Assembly: GCF_022815605.1 (NCBI RefSeq)
Contig: NZ_JALGRP010000001.1
Coordinates: 219,715-283,714, forward strand
Direction: 5' to 3'
DNA from: Microbacterium sp. VKM Ac-2923
GTDB lineage: Bacteria > Actinomycetota > Actinomycetes > Actinomycetales > Microbacteriaceae
DNA: 64,000 bases
The first letter of the stretch is position 1. Each line of letters starts with the position of its first letter. Positions 45,658 through 54,969 of this stretch are shown piece after piece. A program made the position numbers and the translations under genes. Below the pieces are notes generated by a model. It saw nothing but the letters and a program-made list of their open reading frames with translations. It was not told the origin of the DNA and did no database searches.

Positions 45658-48528
45658 TCAGAAGCCGGTGGTGAGGACGCGGTCGAGGGCATCGACGAAC
45701 ACGTCGACGGAGGCCCGCGTGACGACCAGCGGCGGCTTGATCTTGAGGACGTTCTGGAAGTCGCCGGTCGGCTGCATGATGACCCCGAGCTCGAGCAGCC
45801 GGTCGCAGATGGCCGCCGTCTCGGCAGTCGCGGGCTCGAGCGTCTCGCGGTCGCGCACGAACTCGACGCCCAGGTAGAGGCCCGACCCGTGGACGGTGCC
45901 GATGAGATCGTGCTTCTCGCCGAGCTCCTCGAGGCGTCGCTTGAGGTGCCCGCCGACGACCCGCGCGTTCTCTTGCAGTCCCTCCCGCTCGATGACGTCG
46001 AGCACGGCCATGCCGATCGCGGCCGATACCGGCGAGCCCCCGGTAGAGGAGAAGAAGTACCCCTGGGTGCGGTAGCGGTCGGCGATCTCGCGGCGCGTGA
46101 TGACGGCACCGAGCGGGTGCCCGCCACCGATCGACTTGGCGACGGCCACGATGTCGGGCACGGCTCCCTGCTGCTGGAAGCCCCAGAACCACTCGCCGAG
46201 CCGGCCGTAGCCGACCTGCACCTCGTCGGCGATCGCGAGACCGCCATGGCGACGGATCGCGGCGTACACCTCCGTGAGGTACCCGTCGGGCAGGGCCACC
46301 CCGCCGGCGTTGCCGAAGTACGTCTCGGCGATCATGCCCGCGGGCGGACGACCGGATGCCGCGAGCTCGTCGATGACGGCGACCGCTTCGGGCGCATAGG
46401 CTGCGGCATCCGCTCCCCGGTGCTTTCCGCGGTAGGAGTTCGCGGCATCCACGGTGTGCACCCACTCCGGTCGGGTCTCGAGGGCGAAGGGGTTGTCGGC
46501 GATCGAGGTCGACACGGCATCGCTGGCGTACGTCCAGCCGTGGTACGCCTCGCGCATCGCGACGATGTCGGGGCGGCCGGTCGCGGCCATCGCGAGGCGG
46601 ATCGCGAGGTCGGTCGCCTCGGACCCGGAGTTGACGAAGAAGACCGTGTCGAAGCCCTCGGGCAGGGTCGCCGCGATCCGGTCGGCGTAGTCGGCGATCG
46701 CGCGGTAGTGGAAGCGCGAGTTCGTGTTCAGCAGGTGCATCTGTCGGGAGCCCGCGGCGACCACGTGCGGGTGCGCGTGACCGATCGAGGCGACGTTGTT
46801 GACCATGTCGAGGTAGACCCGGCCGTTCACGTCGATCAGGTGCTCTCGCCACCCCCGCTCGATGCGCGGGGGAGCGGCGTAGTAGTGCTCCTGCACCTCG
46901 GCCAGCACCTGATGGCGGCGCGCCAGCGAGTCGTCGGCGACCGGGACGGGGGCGGGGGCGCCGATCGCGACGCCGGGGTCACCGGCCGCCTCGCGCCATG
47001 CCGCGGCGAGGGCGGGCGTGACGCGCTCGGGCGGGAACGTCCCGTCGAGACCGCGACGAAGCACCAGGCGCGTGCGGGCGGGCAGGGTGGGGGATGCCGG
47101 GTCGGAGACGCCGGTGATCCTAACGGACTCCCGGCCCGAGGCCCAGACCAGGTCGTCGCCGTCGCGCCGTGTCCCACCCGGGGCGAGGGTAGTCGGCTCG
47201 GCGAGCCACACGGTCACGCCGGTCGGGATCGTGGCGGCCGTCGAGGGCAGGGGGGTCGTGGTCTCGGTGAGCTGGGCCCGCCAGGCCGGAACCGTGACCA
47301 TCGCCGCGCCGGCATCGAGCGCCTCCAGGGCGGCCGCGTCGAGCGTGCCGGCATCGAGCCAGGCGCCGGCGTCGTTGAGCGGGGATTCGGTCGTCGCGTC
47401 GAGCTCGACAGGGCGACCCGCCGGCAGCAGCGGGGCGGCGCCCCACCCCGGCCCGCTCGCCGGCGGGCGACCGAGGGCGGATCGCGTGGCGGCCGTGATC
47501 ACCGGGATCGGGACGGATGCCGCCTGCACGAGGATGCGGAACTCGCGATCGAGTCCGTCGGTGGCGTAGGCGTTCTCGTCGTCGAGGCGCACCTGGGCGC
47601 GACCGCTCAGCACGAGCACGGCACCGCGGAGGATCACGAGCGGCCAGAGCGCCGTGATCTCGTCGTCGCCGAGATCGCGGAGGCGGTCGAAGGCGCGGAT
47701 GGCGGGCAGCGCCGCCTCGGGCGAGGCGCCGTCGTGGTGCAGCACCGACGACACGGTCGTGGCGATCTCGCCGACGCGCCAGGAGGAGCACACGTCGCCG
47801 AAGTCGATGACGGCGTCGGGCACGAGTGCTCCGTCGGCGCGCAGCACGTTGTCGTCGGTGACGTCGAAGTGCCCCGCCTGGATCGGCAGGGTGTCCTGCA
47901 CCGGCGCGAGAGCCGCGCGGGCGGCGTCGGCGGCGCTCTGCACGATCGCGCGCACCTCGGCATCCGGTTCGGTGGGCAGGAGGGTGTCGATGACGCGACC
48001 CGCGTGACGCAGGTCCCACTGCAGGACGCGGCCGCTGGCCGGGTGGGTGAAGTCGGCGAGCGAGCGGCTCACCGCCCCCGAGAGGGCGCCCATCCCCTCG
48101 ACGACGGCGGGGGAGAGGTAGCCGGAGCCGTTGAGGGTGCTCCCCGCGATGTTCTCGATCACGCGGGCGTGGATGCGCCCCTGCGACGACTCCCACCATG
48201 CCGACATCGCTCCGCGGGGGCCCTCGACGAGCTTCGGGATGCGCAGGTGGGGGCTGCGGGCGGCGACGGTGGCCGCCGCGGCATCCTGCATGTCGATCTC
48301 GGCCTCGCTGAACACCGGGTTGCTGAGCTTGAGCACACCCAGCGGCTCCGCCGAGCCGCGCCGGAAGACGCGGAAGTTCTGGTCCTGCTGACTGCCGAGT
48401 GCGCGCAGGTCGACCTCGACGCCGAAGGTCTCGGCGAAGAGGCGCTGCACCTCGTGGTCGCGGAGGGTGGGGGTGGGCAGATCGACCTGGGAGAAGTAGT
48501 CGAAGACGGCGGTCGTGTCGGTGGTCAT
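45658..48528 (-). CDS. Kinase (APH-like) - class III aminotransferase fusion
   Basis: 956 residues. Residues 1-~330: aminoglycoside-phosphotransferase/choline-kinase-like domain, with GHFDVTDDNVL (a variant of HxDxxxxN) and VIDFGDVC for the metal Asp. Residues ~330-530: a linking domain. Residues ~540-956: PLP class III aminotransferase with NSGSEATDLAIRLA, DEVQVGYGR and the PLP Lys798 in AVAKSIGGGHPLG. This resembles bacterial homologues of ethanolamine-phosphate phospho-lyase fused to a kinase: phosphorylation of an amino alcohol followed by PLP-dependent elimination or transamination. Actual substrate unknown. GAGGAACCGAC precedes the ATG. Confidence 0.85.
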   Translation of the reverse strand: MTTDTTAVFDYFSQVDLPTPTLRDHEVQRLFAETFGVEVDLRALGSQQDQNFRVFRRGSAEPLGVLKLSNPVFSEAEIDMQDAAAATVAARSPHLRIPKLVEGPRGAMSAWWESSQGRIHARVIENIAGSTLNGSGYLSPAVVEGMGALSGAVSRSLADFTHPASGRVLQWDLRHAGRVIDTLLPTEPDAEVRAIVQSAADAARAALAPVQDTLPIQAGHFDVTDDNVLRADGALVPDAVIDFGDVCSSWRVGEIATTVSSVLHHDGASPEAALPAIRAFDRLRDLGDDEITALWPLVILRGAVLVLSGRAQVRLDDENAYATDGLDREFRILVQAASVPIPVITAATRSALGRPPASGPGWGAAPLLPAGRPVELDATTESPLNDAGAWLDAGTLDAAALEALDAGAAMVTVPAWRAQLTETTTPLPSTAATIPTGVTVWLAEPTTLAPGGTRRDGDDLVWASGRESVRITGVSDPASPTLPARTRLVLRRGLDGTFPPERVTPALAAAWREAAGDPGVAIGAPAPVPVADDSLARRHQVLAEVQEHYYAAPPRIERGWREHLIDVNGRVYLDMVNNVASIGHAHPHVVAAGSRQMHLLNTNSRFHYRAIADYADRIAATLPEGFDTVFFVNSGSEATDLAIRLAMAATGRPDIVAMREAYHGWTYASDAVSTSIADNPFALETRPEWVHTVDAANSYRGKHRGADAAAYAPEAVAVIDELAASGRPPAGMIAETYFGNAGGVALPDGYLTEVYAAIRRHGGLAIADEVQVGYGRLGEWFWGFQQQGAVPDIVAVAKSIGGGHPLGAVITRREIADRYRTQGYFFSSTGGSPVSAAIGMAVLDVIEREGLQENARVVGGHLKRRLEELGEKHDLIGTVHGSGLYLGVEFVRDRETLEPATAETAAICDRLLELGVIMQPTGDFQNVLKIKPPLVVTRASVDVFVDALDRVLTTGF

Positions 48529-48554
48529 GTCGGTTCCTCGAGAGACGCGGGATG

Positions 48555-50564
48555 TCAGAGGGAGGCGTGCGGGGTGGTGGCGACCGCGCCGACGACGGCG
48601 CCCTCGGCATCGCGGGCAACGACGACGACGAGGGGGCCGTAAGGGGCGACCCATTCGCTCACGGCCTCACCGTAGGTGCCGGGGGCCACCTCGGTCGAGC
48701 CGCTCACTCGATCACCCTCGCGCGACGTCTCGACGCGGACGCCGTCGACGTAGGCGACCACGTCGGCAGTGCCACCGGTCACCGTGGCCGTGACCTGGAC
48801 GCGGGCGCCGTCGATGAAGACCTCGTCGATCGTGACCGCGAGCGTGCCCTCCGCGGCGGGCATCGGCGCGGGGAACAGCGCCTCGTGGGCCAAGGCGGGG
48901 GTGCGCTCCGGCGTCGTGCGGCGCTCGCGGAGGGCGGCCACAGCCGCCCCCAGCTGCACGAGCCGGGTGTCGCTGTACGCGGGGCCGGCGATCGTCAGGC
49001 CCACCGGCATCCCGGTGTCGTCCATCGTGCCCATCGGCACGGTGACGGTGGGGATGCCGAGGTGCCGCGGCACGAGGTTGCCGTTGGAGACCCACACGCC
49101 GTTGCGCCACGCGATGTCGGCCGAGGCGGGATTCACGTCGGCATCGGAGGGGCCGACGTCCGATTGCGTGGGGAAGATCACGGCGTCGTAGCCGCCCTTC
49201 GCCATCCATTCCTCGAAATCGACGCGGCGCGTGTGCTCGAGACCGCGCAGCCCCGCTTCGAGGCTCGCCACCTCGCGCCAGTCGGGATGCCATTCGCTCG
49301 CGCGGGTGACGTACTCGCCGATGTCGTACGAGATGTCGTAGTGCCATATCCCGTAGCGGTCGGCGAGAGCGCCCGGGGGATGCGGGAAGATGCGCGCGGC
49401 GTCGACGTCGGCGAGGCTGTCCAGCTGCGGGTCTCCGTTCTGGTGGAGGAACGTGTCCGTCGCCCACACCGCCAGGTCGCCGACCTCGTCGTCGAGGAAC
49501 TGCCGGGTGACGAAGCCGCGGTCGAGGAAGTCCTCGTCGCCGGGGTGCAGTTTCTCGTAGCGGTCCACGACGGGGAAGTCGGTCTCGACGACCTCGGCGC
49601 CCGCGGCTTCGAGATGGTCGCGGAGGTCCGCCCACAGCCGCATGACGCTGTCGCGCGTGACGATGGGCGAGGCGTTGTCGGGGTCGCCGTTCACGTAGAT
49701 GCGGGGGACGGCGAACCGCAGCCCCGCGAGCGGCAGGGGAGCGAGCTCGGCGAACGATGCGGGCCGCACGTCGGAGGGTCGGGGGAGGGGGATCCACGGC
49801 TGCGTGCGCCACAGGTCGCCGCCGGTGTCGGGGTCGTCGGCGACCACGGCATCGAGCACGTGACGAAGGTCGGCCATCGAGCGCGTGTGCGGAACGACGA
49901 CGTCCATGGTCGGCACGAGCGGCCAGTTGCCGCGCACCGAGATGACGCCGCGCGAGGGGGTGTAGGCGACGAGCGCGTTGTGCGAGGCCGGCGCGCGCCC
50001 CGACGACCAGGTCTCCTCGCCCAGGCCGAAGGCGCAGAAGCTCGCCGCGGTGGCCGTCCCCGAGCCGTTGGAGGAGCCGGAACCGAACGCCGAGGTGAGG
50101 TAGGCGGCGTTGTAGGGCGACTCGGCGCGGCCGTAGACCCCGCGCTGCATCCCGCCCGCCGCCATGGGCGGCATGTTCGTCAGCCCGAGGAACACCGCAC
50201 CGGCGGCGCGGAGCCGCTCGATCGCGAACGCGTCGCTCTGGGCGATGAGGTCTCGGAACGCGGGGGATCCGGATGCCACGGGCAGGCCCTCGACCCGGTA
50301 GCTGTCCTTTGCGGTGAAGGGGATGCCGTCGAGCGGGCCGCGCGCCTGACCGCGGGCGCGACGCACGTCGGAGGCGCGGGCGTCATCGAAGGCGCGGGGA
50401 TCGAGCACGGGCACGGCGTTGAGGCGGATGCCGGAGCGGTCGTACGCCCCGATGCGGTTCAGGTAGCGAGCGACGAGCTCGACGCTGGTGACCTCGCCGG
50501 CGTCCAGGGCGGCGCGCAGCTGGTCGATGTCGGCTTCGACGACGGTGAGGGCCTCAGCGGTCAT
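48555..50564 (-). CDS. Amidase (amidase-signature family) with extra C-terminal beta domain
   Basis: 669 residues from ATG 50564; an ATG at 50576 is an alternative but lies inside the operator palindrome. Amidase-signature Ser-Ser-Lys triad: Lys in GIPFTAKDSY, the Gly/Ser loop GSGSSNGSGTATAASFC. The last ~100 residues form a separate beta-rich domain (VAYVDGVRVETSREGD). No signal peptide. It precedes the aminotransferase and agmatine deiminase genes, so a shared pathway for an amide or polyamine derivative is plausible but unproven. Confidence 0.88.
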   Translation of the reverse strand: MTAEALTVVEADIDQLRAALDAGEVTSVELVARYLNRIGAYDRSGIRLNAVPVLDPRAFDDARASDVRRARGQARGPLDGIPFTAKDSYRVEGLPVASGSPAFRDLIAQSDAFAIERLRAAGAVFLGLTNMPPMAAGGMQRGVYGRAESPYNAAYLTSAFGSGSSNGSGTATAASFCAFGLGEETWSSGRAPASHNALVAYTPSRGVISVRGNWPLVPTMDVVVPHTRSMADLRHVLDAVVADDPDTGGDLWRTQPWIPLPRPSDVRPASFAELAPLPLAGLRFAVPRIYVNGDPDNASPIVTRDSVMRLWADLRDHLEAAGAEVVETDFPVVDRYEKLHPGDEDFLDRGFVTRQFLDDEVGDLAVWATDTFLHQNGDPQLDSLADVDAARIFPHPPGALADRYGIWHYDISYDIGEYVTRASEWHPDWREVASLEAGLRGLEHTRRVDFEEWMAKGGYDAVIFPTQSDVGPSDADVNPASADIAWRNGVWVSNGNLVPRHLGIPTVTVPMGTMDDTGMPVGLTIAGPAYSDTRLVQLGAAVAALRERRTTPERTPALAHEALFPAPMPAAEGTLAVTIDEVFIDGARVQVTATVTGGTADVVAYVDGVRVETSREGDRVSGSTEVAPGTYGEAVSEWVAPYGPLVVVVARDAEGAVVGAVATTPHASL

Positions 50565-50570
50565 GGCGGT

Positions 50571-50585
50571 AAACATACACTGTTT
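50571..50585. promoter_or_regulatory. Candidate TetR operator between amidase and tetR
   Basis: Palindrome AAACA-tacac-TGTTT, followed by another TGTTT (50585-50589), in an otherwise GC-rich region. On the minus strand it covers TATGTT, a possible -10 seven bases before the amidase ATG at 50564. Confidence 0.5.
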
Positions 50586-50630
50586 GTTTTAGGAGGGCGA
50601 GGGGTAAGTTAGGGCCTCCCGTCCCGACCC

Positions 50631-51263
50631 TTGGAGGCCGTCATCGCCAGACCGTCGAAGCCGCTGCTGAGTCGCGATCTGATCGCGTCCACGGCTCTCG
50701 CGCTCGTCGACCGGCACGGCCCCGACGGCGCCAGCATCCGTCGCGTCGCCGCACGCCTGGGTGTCAATCCGGCGTCGCTGTACAACCACGTGCCGAACCG
50801 GGCCGCGATGGTCGAGGACGTGCGGGCTCTCGTCTCGGCCGCCATCGATTCGCGCCCCTTGCGCGAGCTGCCGTGGGAGCAGGCGCTGCGCGCGTGGGCT
50901 CAGTCGTACCGTCGGGCGTTCGCCCGCCACGCTAGGGCGATCCCGTTGCTGATGACCGAGCGCGCCTCGTCCCCCGTCCTGCTGGCGGGGTACGAGGACT
51001 TCGCGATCGCCGCCGAGGCCGCGGGCTGGACGCCGCGCGATGTGCTCCCGTTGCTCACCGCCTTCGAGTCGTTCATCCTCGGGAGCGTGCTCGACATGTC
51101 GGGCCCTGCGGTCGTGTTCGATCCGACCGGGCAGGAAGAGGACTTCCCCCGCTTCGCCGCCGCGTTCGACACCCTCGTCGACGAGGACCCCCTCGACCCC
51201 GTCGCCACGCGCGCATTCGAGCTCGGACTCGACATGCTGATCTCCTCATCGCGACCGCGCTGA
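50631..51263 (+). CDS. TetR-family transcriptional regulator
   Basis: 210 residues. N-terminal HTH (IASTALALVDRHGPDGASIRRVAARLGV, then LYNHVPNRAAM) and a TetR_C-type helical ligand domain. The start is taken as TTG 50631; a GGAGG just inside the frame (50633) makes an alternative non-AUG start nearby possible. Divergent from the amidase-aminotransferase-deiminase genes, which it probably controls. Confidence 0.88.
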   Translation: MEAVIARPSKPLLSRDLIASTALALVDRHGPDGASIRRVAARLGVNPASLYNHVPNRAAMVEDVRALVSAAIDSRPLRELPWEQALRAWAQSYRRAFARHARAIPLLMTERASSPVLLAGYEDFAIAAEAAGWTPRDVLPLLTAFESFILGSVLDMSGPAVVFDPTGQEEDFPRFAAAFDTLVDEDPLDPVATRAFELGLDMLISSSRPR

Positions 51264-51356
51264 CGCCCGCGAGCCCGCGGCTGGTGCCGGTGGACCATCC
51301 GCGGCGCCCGAGGCAAGAGCTGGCCTCGGGACGTCCGCGCCTGACACGATGCGCCC

Positions 51357-52037
51357 ATGGATGCCACGACCGACGACACCGCCCTGCCCCCCGATCGGCC
51401 GCGCATCGATCCGCGTCGCCCGGTCGCCCTCGTCGTCGGTGTCATCGCGACGGTGCTGTTCGTGGCCCTGCGATTCGCGGTCGCACTGGGTGGGGCCACC
51501 CCCCTGCCGATCGATCAGGCGTGGGACGACGCCATGGCGGCCCTCGCCACCCCCGTCGGGGTGATCCTCGCGTGGGTGCCGGCGATCGTCGGCGGAACGA
51601 TCGGCATGATCGTCATCGGAGTCGCCACGACGATCGTCTTCCTGATCGTGCGCCGCCCGTGGGATGCGCTGAACGTCGCGGCATCCATCGCCCTGGTGGT
51701 GCTGATCGGGGCGCCCCTGGCAGCGGTGATCGCCCGCAGCCGCCCCATCGACTCCCTCGCCGAGACGATGGCGACCTCCTTCCCCTCGGGTCATACCGCG
51801 GTGGCGACCACGATCGCGGTGACCCTCGGGCTCATCCTGCGTCGCCGGTGGGTGTGGGCCGTCGGAGTGGCCTGGGTGGTACTGATGATGTGGAGTCGCA
51901 CCTACCTGCACGCGCACTGGTTGTCGGACGTCGTGGCCGGCTTGCTCGAAGGCGTCGCGGTCGCCACGCTCGTCTGGGCGCTGATCGACGTGTGGCGCGT
52001 GCGGCGCGCGCAACGCCCTCACGCCCCCGCCGCGTGA
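51357..52037 (+). CDS. PAP2-family phosphatase
   Basis: 226-residue membrane protein with about six membrane segments and the three PAP2 motifs: RSRPIDS (in place of KxxxxxxRP), SFPSGHT, and SRTYLHAHWLSDVVAG. Likely a lipid phosphatase acting on phosphatidic acid or undecaprenyl pyrophosphate at the outer face. Confidence 0.88.
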   Translation: MDATTDDTALPPDRPRIDPRRPVALVVGVIATVLFVALRFAVALGGATPLPIDQAWDDAMAALATPVGVILAWVPAIVGGTIGMIVIGVATTIVFLIVRRPWDALNVAASIALVVLIGAPLAAVIARSRPIDSLAETMATSFPSGHTAVATTIAVTLGLILRRRWVWAVGVAWVVLMMWSRTYLHAHWLSDVVAGLLEGVAVATLVWALIDVWRVRRAQRPHAPAA

Positions 52038-52053
52038 GCGCTAGGGTGCCCGC

Positions 52054-52857
52054 ATGACTTCCGCTACCGCAGCTGCCGACAAGGCTCAGGACTCTACGGC
52101 GTTCCGGGCGACCGCCCGTGCCGGCTACGTCGTCCTGGGCGTGCTGCACCTGCTGATCGGCGTGATCGCCGTCTCGATCGCGACCGGAGGAGGCGGCGAC
52201 AGCGCCGACCAGAGCGGCGCCCTCCAGCGGGTTCGCGATGCCCCGCTCGGCACCGCGCTGCTGTGGGCGATCGTGGTGGGGCTCGCGGCCCTCGCGGTGT
52301 GGCAGATCGCCGAGGCGATCGTCGAGCGCGACCCGGATGCCAAGAAACGATGGGCCCATCGTGCGAAGTTCATCGGCACGGCGGTGGCGTACGTCGCTAT
52401 CGCGGCGACCGCCTTCACCCTGGCGACCGGCGGGAGCTCGGAGTCCGCGGAGTCGTCCAAGACCGTGAGTGCCCAGATCCTCGCCATGCCCGGGGGCGTG
52501 GTGCTGCTCGTCGTCGTGGGACTCGGCGTGGCCGTGATCGGCGGAGCCTTCGTGGTGCGCGGCATCACACGCGCCTTCGAGAAGCACATGTCGATTCCCG
52601 GCGGAACGGCGGGTCGTGGCATCCGGGCCTTCGGCACGATCGGATACGTTGCCAAGGGGATCGCCGTGGGGGTGGCGGGCATCCTCTTCATCGTCGCGGC
52701 CGTCACGCACGATCCGAACGCCGCCGGCGGCATCGACGCGGCTCTCCGGTCGCTCGCGGCCCTGCCGTTCGGCCAGATCGTCCTGTGGATCGTCGGGGCG
52801 GGACTCGTGGTCTATGGGCTGTTCTGCTTCGCCCGAGCGCGCTACGCCCGGATGTGA
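52054..52857 (+). CDS. DUF1206 membrane protein
   Basis: 267 residues with six membrane segments arranged as three repeats of a two-helix unit (ARAGYVVLGVLHLLIGV, HRAKFIGTAVAYVAIAA, IRAFGTIGYVAKGIAVG begin the repeats), the DUF1206 pattern. Leaderless: TAGGGT (52042-52047), six bases, ATG. Function unknown. Confidence 0.85.
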   Translation: MTSATAAADKAQDSTAFRATARAGYVVLGVLHLLIGVIAVSIATGGGGDSADQSGALQRVRDAPLGTALLWAIVVGLAALAVWQIAEAIVERDPDAKKRWAHRAKFIGTAVAYVAIAATAFTLATGGSSESAESSKTVSAQILAMPGGVVLLVVVGLGVAVIGGAFVVRGITRAFEKHMSIPGGTAGRGIRAFGTIGYVAKGIAVGVAGILFIVAAVTHDPNAAGGIDAALRSLAALPFGQIVLWIVGAGLVVYGLFCFARARYARM

Positions 52858-52923
52858 GGACTGACCGGCCCGCCTTCTTCGGCGCACCGGACTCCGACCT
52901 CGACGGCACGGTGCCCGCGCACC

Positions 52924-53556
52924 TCAGGTCATGTCGCCGGTGCGCACGGCCGGTCCCGGTCCGTACCGCAGGGCGACGGCGCCCGCCGGCCCGGACGCGG
53001 GCGGCTCGAGCAGGGTGAGCCCGCGAGCGACGCCCGAGTCGGGGAACAGTCGCTTGCCCGCGCCCAGCACGATCGGGTAGACCAAGAGGTTCAGCACGTC
53101 GAAGAGGCCTTCCGCCACCAGGGTGCGCGCGAGGTCGATGCTGCCGACCACGTGCACGTCACGGTGGCGAGCTCGCAGTTCGGAGATCGCCGCGGTCAGG
53201 TCGGTGTCGATCAGGTGCGAGTTGTGCCAGGTCAGCTCGGGCGTGCCGCGGGAGGCGACGTACTTCGGGAGGGCGTTGAAGATGCGGGCGATCTCGCTCA
53301 CCGGGCCGTCGTCGGTGAAGGTCGGCCAGTACGCCGCGAAGATGTCGTAGGTGCGCCGACCGAGCAGGAGCGCGTCCATGCTCCGGATCCCCGCGATCAC
53401 CCGCTCCCCGACGACGTCGTCGTCGATCGGTGCCTGCCACCCCCCGAACGCGAAACCGCCGGAAGGATCCTCGTCCGGCCCCCCGGGTGCCTGCATCACC
53501 CCGTCGAGCGTGCTGAACAGGTCGATCTGCACCCGTCCCGTCGCTGCGTCTGACAT
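52924..53556 (-). CDS. RibD C-terminal-type (dihydrofolate-reductase-like) protein
   Basis: 210 residues from ATG with AGGAGGTCTGCG upstream. RibD_C/YyaP family features: VQIDLFSTLDGVMQAPGG at the start, LLLGRRTYDIFAAYWP, VVGSIDLARTLVAEGLFD and PIVLGAGKRLFPD. Probably an NADPH-dependent reductase of unknown substrate; not the essential DHFR. Confidence 0.88.
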   Translation of the reverse strand: MSDAATGRVQIDLFSTLDGVMQAPGGPDEDPSGGFAFGGWQAPIDDDVVGERVIAGIRSMDALLLGRRTYDIFAAYWPTFTDDGPVSEIARIFNALPKYVASRGTPELTWHNSHLIDTDLTAAISELRARHRDVHVVGSIDLARTLVAEGLFDVLNLLVYPIVLGAGKRLFPDSGVARGLTLLEPPASGPAGAVALRYGPGPAVRTGDMT

Positions 53557-53766
53557 CGCAGACCTCCTCGTCACCGTCGGCACGATGGCCGGTAGGGCTC
53601 ATGCTCGTCCTCCGCCGCGGGGGAGTCAACGACCCCTCCCCGGCTGCCCGCGCTCGACCTCCGAGCGGGAGCTCGACCCCGACCGCTCCCGGCTCACCAC
53701 GCAATCCCCGGCGACATTCCAGGCGCGACGGGTATGCCGGAAGTCCATCCGTGCACAGGAGGCCTC

Positions 53767-54918
53767 ATGTCGACCCTCGATCCCCGCTCCGTCGCCGGCC
53801 CTCGCCGCGGCGGGATAGCCCTCGGCATCACCCTCACGCTCCTGGCGGTCACGGGGTGCACGGGCGAACGGCAGGCGGATCCTGCCGCCCTCGCACCCGC
53901 GTCCTCGTCTCCGGCGGGCGAGGTCACGGTGCCCGCCAGCCCCGACGCCTCAGCACCCGGGCCCCTCGTCCCGACGGGTACGCCCGAGGTCGTGGCATCC
54001 GGGTTCACGACTCCGTGGTCGGTGGCCTTCGTCGGTGAAACGGCACTGGTGAGCCAGCGCGACACGGGCGAGATCCTCGAGATCACGGACGGGGGCACGC
54101 GGATCGTGGGGGAGGTCCCCGATCTTGCGGCCCGCGGAGAAGGCGGGCTGCTCGGTATCGCGCACGCCGACGGCTACCTCTACACGTACGTGACGATTCC
54201 CGGGGGCAACCGGGTGATGCGGTTCCCGCTCGAGGGAACACCCGGCTCCTTCGCCCTCGGGGCGGCGCAGACCGTGTTCGATGGCATCCCCTCGGCGAAC
54301 ATCCACAACGGCGGGCGCATCGCCTTCGGCCCCGATGACCAGCTCTACATCACGGCGGGCGACGCGACCGATCCCGACACCGCCCAGGATCCGAACACGC
54401 TGGGCGGCAAGATCCTGCGGGTGACTCCCGAGGGGGAGGTGCCCGCCGACAACCCGTTCCCGGGGTCGCCGGTGTGGAGCCTCGGGCACCGCAATCCGCA
54501 GGGGATCGGGTGGGATGCCGCGGGCACGATGTACGCCTCGGAGTTCGGGCAGGACACCTGGGATGAACTGAACATCATCGAGCCGGGGGCCAACTACGGC
54601 TGGCCCGAGGTGGAGGGGATCGGCGGGCAGGCCGGTTTCGTCGACCCCGTCCAGCAGTGGGCGCCCGCGGATGCCAGCCCCAGCGGTCTCGTCGTCGTCG
54701 ACGGCTCGGTGATCATCGCGAATCTCCGCGGTCAGCGGCTGCGGGTGGTCCCCACCGCCGATCCCTCGAGCGCGCAGGAGTTCTTCGTGGGCGATTTCGG
54801 TCGCCTGCGCGATGCCGTGGTGTCGCCGAGCGGCGATCTCTGGTTCGTCACGAGCGACACCGACCGCGCCGGCGGAAGCGACGACGAGATCCTGCGCGTG
54901 CCGCTCGCCGCGGGCTGA
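53767..54918 (+). CDS. Lipoprotein of the PQQ glucose/sorbosone dehydrogenase family
   Basis: 383 residues. Signal with lipobox AVTGC (Cys ~36), a Pro/Ala/Ser linker, then a six-bladed beta-propeller: GFTTPWSVAF, GEGGLLGIA, HNGGRIAFGPDDQLYITAGDA, GHRNPQGIGWD, NYGWPEV. Predicted extracellular, membrane-anchored sugar/aldose dehydrogenase. AGGAGGCCTC precedes the ATG. Confidence 0.9.
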   Translation: MSTLDPRSVAGPRRGGIALGITLTLLAVTGCTGERQADPAALAPASSSPAGEVTVPASPDASAPGPLVPTGTPEVVASGFTTPWSVAFVGETALVSQRDTGEILEITDGGTRIVGEVPDLAARGEGGLLGIAHADGYLYTYVTIPGGNRVMRFPLEGTPGSFALGAAQTVFDGIPSANIHNGGRIAFGPDDQLYITAGDATDPDTAQDPNTLGGKILRVTPEGEVPADNPFPGSPVWSLGHRNPQGIGWDAAGTMYASEFGQDTWDELNIIEPGANYGWPEVEGIGGQAGFVDPVQQWAPADASPSGLVVVDGSVIIANLRGQRLRVVPTADPSSAQEFFVGDFGRLRDAVVSPSGDLWFVTSDTDRAGGSDDEILRVPLAAG

Positions 54919-54969
54919 GGTCACAGGCCCGCGACGACGCGTCTCACACTCTCTCGCGCGAGGCCCGGG

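Noticed and set aside
45889..48642. 917-residue plus-strand open frame opposite the kinase-aminotransferase fusion
   Set aside because: Gly/Arg/Asp/Val-rich antisense translation; the minus-strand gene has PLP and kinase motifs.
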